This document shows, one piece after another, positions 55,101-61,197 of a stretch of 64,000 nt of DNA. A model generated the notes under the pieces. It did no database searches. It was not told the origin of the DNA and saw only the letters and a program-made list of their open reading frames with translations. Positions within the stretch are counted from its first letter, which is position 1; every line of letters starts with the position of its first letter. Source of the DNA: DAOSWM01 sp035380045. Lineage in GTDB: Bacteria; Bacteroidota; Bacteroidia; Bacteroidales; Tenuifilaceae. The translations under genes were made by a program, and so were the position numbers. The stretch is from contig DAOSWM010000013.1 of NCBI GenBank assembly GCA_035380045.1, forward strand, positions 1 through 64,000, read 5' to 3'.

Positions 55101-55417
55101 AGAATCTCCTCAATCTTTTCGTCGATTCTTTTCTTAAGCTTGTCAACATCATTGTATAGGTCCTCTTTCTCCTCGTATCCAATTTCGTCGGACTCCATTT
55201 TTGCCTTCATCTCCTCTACCTTATTGAGGTCATCGGCAATGTAGCCACGTACTTTCTCTTTTAATTTTTGGGATTCGGCACGAAGTTCATCGTGCGAAAG
55301 TTTTGTGAACCTTGGGTAAACATCCTTAATTTTTTGAACGTAAGGCATTAGTTCCTGCATGTCGCGCTTGGCCTTATCGCCAAAAAATAATGATAAAACT
55401 TTGTCAATAATACTCAT
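52130..55417 (-). CDS. secA: Preprotein translocase ATPase SecA
   Basis: SecA drives proteins through SecYEG. The 1095-residue chain carries Walker A MATGEGKT (193-200), TVNDYLARRDSEWMGPLYEFHGLSV, DEVD in the second ATPase motif, GRSGRQGDPGSSQF, and the C-terminal zinc finger DPCPCGSGKKFKNCHG. It is about 190 residues longer than E. coli SecA (901). The extra length lies in the N-terminal region (residues 60-110) and in the preprotein-binding region (about 325-500), as I recall for Bacteroidota. It is transcribed alone; a -7 box lies 44 bp upstream. Confidence 0.97.
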   Translation of the reverse strand: MSIIDKVLSLFFGDKAKRDMQELMPYVQKIKDVYPRFTKLSHDELRAESQKLKEKVRGYIADDLNKVEEMKAKMESDEIGYEEKEDLYNDVDKLKKRIDEKIEEILNEVLPEAFAIVKETARRFTENETIEVTASEFDKNLAAKKDFVTIEGDKAIYKNRWVAGGNEITWDMVHYDVQLIGGVVLHQGKISEMATGEGKTLVATLPVFLNALSGMGVHLVTVNDYLARRDSEWMGPLYEFHGLSVDCIDKHQPNSEARRNAYLADITFGTNNEFGFDYLRDNMSLAPADLVQRKHHYAIVDEVDSVLIDDARTPLIISGPVPKGDDQMFDEYKPKVEKLVNAQRNLVTQLLAEAKKLIAENKTEEGGKILLRAFKGFPKYKPLIKYLSETGIKALLLKTENFYMQENNKNMHIVTDDLFFVIEEKMNSVELTEKGIDLITSASEDSKFFILPDIGTEIAELEKQNLPAQKKLEAKENMLRDYAIKSERVHTVHQLLKAYAMFEKDVEYVVMDNKVKIVDEQTGRILEGRRYSDGLHQAIEAKEKVKVEAATQTFATVTLQNYFRMYHKLSGMTGTAETEAGEFWSIYKLDVVVIPTNRPIVRKDMEDLVYKTKREKYVAVIDEIVKLTQANRPVLVGTTSVEISELLSRMLKIKGIKHNVLNAKLHQREAEIVAEAGRAKTVTIATNMAGRGTDIKLSPEVKEAGGLAIIGTERHESRRVDRQLRGRSGRQGDPGSSQFFVSLEDDLMRLFGSDRIARIMDRLGLQEGEVIQHSMISKSIERAQKKVEENNFGIRKRLLEYDDVMNSQREVIYKRRRHALYGERIDVDIANMLFDVSTAIVNDAHGSMEFEDFNLELIRNLSIEAPFSEKEFMQLSPNDLTERIYKAARDNFDRKAESIARQAFPVIKEVYEKQSAIYENIVVPISDGQKVFQIVTNLKKAYETGAKDLIRSFTKTMILYIIDEHWKEHLREMDDLKQSVQNAAYEQKDPLLIYKFEAYELFKNMIDKMNREVVSLLMKAHIPLRDPSQVQEARQRQKLDMSKYETSRTDALAASNTQERNREPVRVEKKVGRNDPCPCGSGKKFKNCHGRNLEQ

Positions 55418-55460
55418 GGGATATATTCCTATTAATTTTTCGAATTCTCAATACAATCTG

Positions 55461-55468
55461 CAAAATTA
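55461..55468 (-). promoter_or_regulatory. -7 box of the secA promoter
   Basis: TAATTTTG on the minus strand fully matches TAnnTTTG, 44 bp before the secA ATG. The rest of the 325-bp secA / GH114 intergenic region holds no recognised feature besides the divergent promoter at 55677-55708. Confidence 0.45.
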
Positions 55469-55676
55469 GCAGAAAAATACAAGTTGTTTATAAAATATGT
55501 GATTTTTAAACAAAAAGACTGCCATTACGAAACAATGTCATACATTTTTACAAAAATATGCTTAATAATATTTGTTTCACCAGCAAACAGTGGAGTTCTG
55601 TATGATTTGATGCTCAAATGAATTTCATGCCATATAGTCATACTCTATTAACTTTCAATTTGATAATAAGTAAATA

Positions 55677-55708
55677 TTTGACATTCAAATCATAAATTCA
55701 TAACTTTA
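55677..55708 (+). promoter_or_regulatory. Putative promoter of the GH114-like gene
   Basis: TTTG (55677-55680) and TAACTTTA (55701-55708) are 20 bp apart; the second box has one mismatch to TAnnTTTG. The ATG follows 34 bp later. Confidence 0.5.
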
Positions 55709-55742
55709 TTCATTCGTTCAAAAAACTTATATCGAAAAAGCC

Positions 55743-56705
55743 ATGAAAAAAATTATTGTATTTGCAATGCTTGCTATAATAGCATCAGCATGCGGTGACG
55801 ATTATGGAGATGTTGATTTTAAAGAGGAGATGCGAAACTTTGTTGTAGGAATCAGTCAATATTCCAAAGGAATAAATCCTGATTTTATTGTTATTCCACA
55901 GAATGGTCAGGAATTGGTAACTGTTGATGGCGAAGAAAATAGTTCGCCACATTCAACCTATCTTAACGCGATTGATGGTGTTGGCCGCGAGGACCTGTTT
56001 TTTGGTTACGATGAGGATGATGTAGCCACTCCTTCCGTTGACCGTAATTACATGTTATCGTTCCTGCTCACTTGCGTAAGCAACAGTGTTTCAGTTCTGG
56101 TAACCGACTACTGCTGGACTGAGGAAAACATGGACTTATCGTACGCTCAGAACGAAGCGAGAGGTTTTATCTCTTTTGCTGCGCCAAACAGGGAACTTGA
56201 TATAATTCCTGAATATCCTATCGTTCCTTACCATGTAAATACCGATGATATTAACACTCTTGCTGAAGCAAAAAATTTCCTTTACCTGCTAAATCCACAG
56301 AATTTTTCATCAAGAGAAGATTTTGTTGCTGCTGTTTCCCAAACAAACTACGATGCAATTATTATGGATTACTTCTTTGAGGATGATGAATTTACGCCAG
56401 CGCAAATTGAAGCATTGAAAACAAAAGCAAACGGTGGAAAAAGGTTAGTGATTTCCTACATGAGTATTGGCGAAGCCGAAGATTACAGGTATTACTGGCA
56501 AAGTTCTTGGAACAACGATCCTCCAGATTGGGTTGAGGAGGAAAACCCCGAATGGGAAGGAAACTACAAAGTAAGATATTGGGACAAAGATTGGCAAGCG
56601 ATAATTTTTGGTAATGATAATTCTTATCTTAAGAAAATTCTGGATGCTGGTTTCGATGGTGTTTACCTTGATATAATTGATGCTTTTGAATATTTTGAGG
56701 ATTAA
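55743..56705 (+). CDS. Lipoprotein with GH114 / polygalactosaminidase-like TIM barrel
   Basis: The 320-residue protein has a lipoprotein signal (IIASAC, Cys17). The C-terminal half matches the GH114-type fold of endo-alpha-1,4-polygalactosaminidase: YDAIIMDYFF (about 218), RLVISYMSIGEAEDYRYYW (244-262), and ILDAGFDGVYLDIIDAFEYFED at the end, where Asp residues of the DxYLD segment are likely catalytic. The N-terminal 170 residues are less typical, with MRNFVVGISQYSKGINPDFIVIPQNGQ. Such enzymes cut galactosamine-rich polysaccharide of biofilms. It has its own promoter and converges with mnmA. Confidence 0.82.
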   Translation: MKKIIVFAMLAIIASACGDDYGDVDFKEEMRNFVVGISQYSKGINPDFIVIPQNGQELVTVDGEENSSPHSTYLNAIDGVGREDLFFGYDEDDVATPSVDRNYMLSFLLTCVSNSVSVLVTDYCWTEENMDLSYAQNEARGFISFAAPNRELDIIPEYPIVPYHVNTDDINTLAEAKNFLYLLNPQNFSSREDFVAAVSQTNYDAIIMDYFFEDDEFTPAQIEALKTKANGGKRLVISYMSIGEAEDYRYYWQSSWNNDPPDWVEEENPEWEGNYKVRYWDKDWQAIIFGNDNSYLKKILDAGFDGVYLDIIDAFEYFED

Positions 56706-56764
56706 AAGGCTGAACGCAGATTACGCTGATAAACAGATATTCACAGATTAAGTAGATAAAACGA

Positions 56765-56793
56765 TTAAGTGCGAATTTGTAATCCGCACTTAA
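56765..56793. terminator. Hairpin between GH114-like gene and mnmA
   Basis: A 9-bp perfect stem TTAAGTGCG / CGCACTTAA with an 11-nt loop lies between the two convergent stop codons. The following tract is only moderately T-rich on either strand, so termination is likely but weak. Confidence 0.45.
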
Positions 56794-56817
56794 ATATTCA
56801 AAATATTTAAAAAATTT

Positions 56818-57990
56818 CTAAGCAATCACTCCGGAACCAACCAGTTCATCTTCAAGGTAAAATGCTGCGAATTGCCCGGGAGCAATTCCTCTTTGGGGTT
56901 GCTTAAATTGTATGTACATACCATCCTCCATTCTGTAAAGTGTGGCATTTTGAAGAGGCTGACGGTAGCGGATTCTTACAAGAAACTCTTTTGATTCACC
57001 AACTTTCATCGACAAATCGGGGCGAATCCAGTGAATATCGTTCGCAGCAATGAATAATCCTTTTCGAAATAAACCCGGATGCTCCTGTCCTTGCCCAACG
57101 TAAACAACATTCTCTTCAACATCGATGGAAATTACAAATAACGGATCAGGCGTTCCGCCAACATTCAACCCCTTACGCTGTCCAATTGTAAAAAAATGTG
57201 CTCCCTGATGGGTTCCAACAACCTTCCCATCGGTTGGTGAGTATTTTACTGGTTTTACAATTTCATTAAGCAATTCCTGCTCAGCAGGTTTCGTAGTATT
57301 GTAAAAGTTTGCAGGAATTTCAACAATGTTTCCCTTTTTTGCTTTGAGTTTCTGCTGAAGGAAAACCGGTAGGTCAACCTTGCCAACAAAGCATATACCC
57401 TGCGAATCTTTACGCTGGGCTGTTGCCAAACCTAACTTGGTTGCAATTTCACGAACCTTTGGTTTGTCAATGTCCCCAATTGGGAAAAGTGCCTTTTCAA
57501 GCTGCGCTTGATTTAGCTGGCAAAGGAAATAGCTCTGATCTTTATTAGAATCGCTTCCTGCTAAAAGACGAAAAACAGGTTTTCCTTCAATTTCAATAGT
57601 TTCTTTACGGCAATAATGACCGGTTGCAACAAAATCGGCGCCAAGTTCAAGGGCCGCATTCATAAATTCATCGAATTTTATTTCGCGGTTACAAAGCACA
57701 TCGGGGTTTGGAGTTCTTCCTTTTGCATACTCATCGAACATGTAGTCAACAACTCTTTTACGATATGGCTTACTCAAATCAACCATGTGAAAAGGAATAT
57801 CGAGTTTTCGGGCAACAAGCTTTGCAAAATCGCTATCCTCATCGAACGGACAATCGCCGTGGAGAACACCGGTGGTGTCGTGCCAGTTCTTCATGAAAAG
57901 TCCAACTACGTCGTATCCCTGCTCCTTTAAAATGTATGCAGCTACGCTTGAATCAACTCCACCCGATAAACCTACTACAACCTTACTCAT
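56818..57990 (-). CDS. mnmA: tRNA-specific 2-thiouridylase
   Basis: MnmA puts sulfur on U34 of tRNA for Lys, Glu and Gln using ATP. The PP-loop is GLSGGVDSS (7-15). The two catalytic Cys residues are Cys100 (TPNPDVLCNREIKF) and Cys200 (KDSQGICFVGKVD). FFTIGQRKGLNVGG and the C-terminal beta-barrel domain are present. The length of 390 is slightly above average. It is a single gene; a TAACTTTG box lies about 69 bp upstream on the minus strand (58059-58066). Confidence 0.97.
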   Translation of the reverse strand: MSKVVVGLSGGVDSSVAAYILKEQGYDVVGLFMKNWHDTTGVLHGDCPFDEDSDFAKLVARKLDIPFHMVDLSKPYRKRVVDYMFDEYAKGRTPNPDVLCNREIKFDEFMNAALELGADFVATGHYCRKETIEIEGKPVFRLLAGSDSNKDQSYFLCQLNQAQLEKALFPIGDIDKPKVREIATKLGLATAQRKDSQGICFVGKVDLPVFLQQKLKAKKGNIVEIPANFYNTTKPAEQELLNEIVKPVKYSPTDGKVVGTHQGAHFFTIGQRKGLNVGGTPDPLFVISIDVEENVVYVGQGQEHPGLFRKGLFIAANDIHWIRPDLSMKVGESKEFLVRIRYRQPLQNATLYRMEDGMYIQFKQPQRGIAPGQFAAFYLEDELVGSGVIA

Positions 57991-58058
57991 TATTTTTTCA
58001 AAAAAATAAACTATTGTAAACTAAAAAAGTCAAAAATTTGTTATCATTAATTTGGATG

Positions 58059-58066
58059 CAAAGTTA
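58059..58066 (-). promoter_or_regulatory. Possible -7 box of mnmA
   Basis: TAACTTTG on the minus strand matches TAnnTTTG fully, 68 bp before the mnmA ATG. No clear -33 box is found. Confidence 0.35.
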
Positions 58067-58184
58067 GTAAGAATGTTTCAGAATTATTTCCGTACATGAA
58101 TCCACAAAAACAAATTTGGTATTTTACTCATTGATCAATATTTTAAACTTTAACCCTAAATTTAACTAACAAATCAAATTCAAC

Positions 58185-61088
58185 ATGAAAAAACTACATG
58201 CAACCTTTAAGTTGATTTTAGCCGTTGTTTTTATGGCAGGTTTGCTTACATCGTGCCAGAAAAATTATGAAACTGTTCCGGGTGACCCTTTGAATACCAG
58301 AATTTACACTCTGCCCAATGGTTTAAAAGTGTACATGAGCGTTTACAAGGATGAACCCCGAATTCAAACCTACGTTGCGGTTAAGGTTGGAAGCAAAAAC
58401 GATCCTTCGGAAACTACCGGGCTAGCTCACTACTTCGAGCATATGATGTTTAAGGGAACCCAGAAAATTGGAACGCTCGACTGGGAAAAAGAGGGCAAAA
58501 TGATTGCCGAAATCGAATCACTCTTTGAGGAGTACAGGCAAGAAACTGACGCCGACATTAGGGCTGCCATTTACAAAAAAATTGACAGCGTTTCCTTCGA
58601 AGCCTCAAAGCTGGCTGTTCCAAACGAGTACGATAAACTTATGAAGCTTATCGGTTCTAAGGGAACCAATGCAGGAACATCAAATGATTACACGGTTTAC
58701 ATTGAAAATATCCCAAGCAACCAGCTTGAAAATTGGGCAATGATACAGGCCGAGCGTTTCTCGAATCCTGTTTTACGACTCTTCCATACCGAGTTGGAAA
58801 CCGTTTACGAGGAGAAAAACATGTCGCTTACCAAGGACAATCGCAAAGCATGGGAAGCCATGTACAAGGCTCTATTTCCTAACCACCCATATGGAAAGCA
58901 AACTACTCTGGGTGAAGCCGAACATCTGAAAAACCCATCAATGAAGAACATTCGTGAGTTTTTCGATAAATACTACGTACCAAATAATATGGCCATTATT
59001 ATGTCGGGTGATTTCAACCCCGATGAGGCCATAAAAATAATTGAAAAAGAGTTTGGCGTTCTTAAGTCGAAGGAAGTACCAAAACTCGAGTTCGAAGCTG
59101 AGAACCCAATTGCTGAACCCATTGAGGTTGATGTTATTGGACAAGAAGCTGAGCAGCTTAGCATTGGTTTCCGTTTCCCGGGTGCTGCTAGCCGCGAAGC
59201 CATGATGGCCGATATGTTATCAGAGATTCTATCGAATGGAAAAACCGGATTGATTGACCTTAATGTGAATTTGCAGCAAAGAACCCTTTCCGCTGGTGCA
59301 TACTGTAACAAACTTGCCGACTATTCGAGCCTTATTCTTTACGCTCGCAACAGAAATGGCCAAACCCTTGAAGAAGCGAGAGATATTCTGCTTGAACAGG
59401 TTGAACTATTGAAGAAAGGCGAGTTCCCTGACTGGATGCTTGAGGCAACAATTAACAACTTGAAACTTTACGAAATGAAGTGGCTCGAAAGCAACTACGG
59501 TAGAGTTTACATGATGTCGAATAGCTTCCTTAACGATATTCCATGGAAGGATGCTATTAGTTATATCGATGAGCTGGGTAAGGTTACGAAAGAGGATCTT
59601 GTGAAGTTTGCACAGGAAAACCTGAATGACAACTATGCAGTTGTGTACAAGCGTAAAGGCGAACCAAGCGCTGAACTAGTTCAGAAACCTGCAATTACTC
59701 CAATTCATATAAACAGAAATGAGGAATCGGAGTTTATTAAAGCGTTCAAAGAACGCAAAGTTACTGATATTGAACCCGTATTTGTTGATTTTACAAAAGA
59801 TTTCAACAAGTTTGAAGTAAAAGGGCTCGAAGTTCTTCATAAAGAAAACGTTGAGAACGAAACTTTCTCACTTTACTACTACTTCCCATTCGGAAGCGAT
59901 AACGATAAGTTGCTAAACATTGCTGCCGAATACCTGAACTACGTTGGAACTTCTGAACTTACTGCCGAAGAGGTTGCACAGGAATTCTACAAGCTGGCTT
60001 GTTCGTTCGGAGTGTTTGCTTCAGATGAGGAAACCTACGTTTACGTTAGCGGACTTAGTGAGAACCAAGAAAAAGCAGCAGAACTACTTGATGCAATGCT
60101 AAACGATTGCCAGCCAAACGAAGATGCTTTACAAAAGTACATCGATTCTATTCTGAAAGAAAGAGAAAACTCAATGCTTAACCAGCGTGTAATTTTCTCG
60201 GGACTGGTTGATTATGGTACCTTCGGCCCCAAGTCGCCATTTACCAACGTTGTACCTTCTGAGGAACTAAGGCAAATGAAGGCCGAAACCCTCACCAATA
60301 AAATTAAGGAGTTGGCAAACTATCCTCACAAGGTTCTGTATTACGGACCGTCGAGTACAGATGATTTGAAAAAAATGGTTGAAGAAAAACACAAAGTTGC
60401 CGAACAGTTTATGGAAATTCCTGAATCGGCTAATTTTGTGGAACTTGAAACAAAAGAGAATAAAGTTTACTTTTCGCACTACGAGGCAAATCAATCGTAT
60501 CTGCAAATGGTAAACAGAAGCATCGACTACAACTTCGATTTGCTCCCAACAGTTAGAATGTACAATGCATATTTTGGTGGTGGTATGAATACTATTGTTT
60601 TTCAAGAACTTCGCGAGAAACGCGGACTTGCTTACCAAGCGTATTCATATTTTGGAACACCGTCAAATCCTGATAAACCTTTCATGAACAATGCATTTAT
60701 TGCAACTCAAAACGATAAGGTAATAGAAGCATTTGCTGCATACAACGAACTATTCAATGAGATTCCAACATCTGAAACTGCATTTACCCTTGCAAAAGAA
60801 TCACTTTTGAATGGAATTAGGAACGAAAGGATAACGAAAATGCGTGTAATATGGACTTACATTAACGCCGAAAAAATGGGCTATAAGGAAGATATTCGTA
60901 AAACTTACTTTGAGAAGATACCCGCAATTACGCTCGATGATATTGTTAGCTTCAACAACGAGTACCTAAAGAATAAACCGAATACATATATTATTTTAGG
61001 TAACGAAAAAGCTGTTGATTTCAAACAAATTGAACAGAAGTTTGGATCGGTTGAAAAAGTTGAGAGAGACAAGATATTTGGTTTCTAA
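58185..61088 (+). CDS. M16 family metalloprotease lipoprotein
   Basis: The 967-residue protein has a lipoprotein signal (LLTSC, Cys24). The first M16 domain carries the inverted zinc motif HxxEH as His82, Glu85 and His86 (LAHYFEHMMFKGT), with the third ligand Glu downstream in ELETVYEEKN. The second half (about 520-967) is the inactive partner domain, with QELREKRGLAYQAYSYFG. So both halves of the clamshell lie in one chain, as in pitrilysin. It is expected in the periplasm, degrading peptides. It is followed by a strong terminator. Confidence 0.95.
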   Translation: MKKLHATFKLILAVVFMAGLLTSCQKNYETVPGDPLNTRIYTLPNGLKVYMSVYKDEPRIQTYVAVKVGSKNDPSETTGLAHYFEHMMFKGTQKIGTLDWEKEGKMIAEIESLFEEYRQETDADIRAAIYKKIDSVSFEASKLAVPNEYDKLMKLIGSKGTNAGTSNDYTVYIENIPSNQLENWAMIQAERFSNPVLRLFHTELETVYEEKNMSLTKDNRKAWEAMYKALFPNHPYGKQTTLGEAEHLKNPSMKNIREFFDKYYVPNNMAIIMSGDFNPDEAIKIIEKEFGVLKSKEVPKLEFEAENPIAEPIEVDVIGQEAEQLSIGFRFPGAASREAMMADMLSEILSNGKTGLIDLNVNLQQRTLSAGAYCNKLADYSSLILYARNRNGQTLEEARDILLEQVELLKKGEFPDWMLEATINNLKLYEMKWLESNYGRVYMMSNSFLNDIPWKDAISYIDELGKVTKEDLVKFAQENLNDNYAVVYKRKGEPSAELVQKPAITPIHINRNEESEFIKAFKERKVTDIEPVFVDFTKDFNKFEVKGLEVLHKENVENETFSLYYYFPFGSDNDKLLNIAAEYLNYVGTSELTAEEVAQEFYKLACSFGVFASDEETYVYVSGLSENQEKAAELLDAMLNDCQPNEDALQKYIDSILKERENSMLNQRVIFSGLVDYGTFGPKSPFTNVVPSEELRQMKAETLTNKIKELANYPHKVLYYGPSSTDDLKKMVEEKHKVAEQFMEIPESANFVELETKENKVYFSHYEANQSYLQMVNRSIDYNFDLLPTVRMYNAYFGGGMNTIVFQELREKRGLAYQAYSYFGTPSNPDKPFMNNAFIATQNDKVIEAFAAYNELFNEIPTSETAFTLAKESLLNGIRNERITKMRVIWTYINAEKMGYKEDIRKTYFEKIPAITLDDIVSFNNEYLKNKPNTYIILGNEKAVDFKQIEQKFGSVEKVERDKIFGF

Positions 61089-61105
61089 AGGTAAAAAATG
61101 GATGA

Positions 61106-61137
61106 AAGTCCGAGGGAAAATCCCCTCGGACTTTTTT
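61106..61137 (+). terminator. Terminator after the M16 protease gene
   Basis: A perfect 11-bp stem AAGTCCGAGGG / CCCTCGGACTT with a 6-nt loop is followed by a run of T. It lies 17 bp after the stop codon. Confidence 0.92.
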
Positions 61138-61160
61138 ATTCAATTTTGTTTCAAAAAAAC

Positions 61161-61168
61161 TATTTTTG
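61161..61168 (+). promoter_or_regulatory. -7 box of the deiminase gene
   Basis: TATTTTTG fully matches TAnnTTTG and lies 29 bp before ATG 61198. A TTTTG 12 bp upstream is too close for the usual -33 spacing. Confidence 0.45.
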
Positions 61169-61197
61169 CGGTCATTATCAACTCTAAATAACCAAAA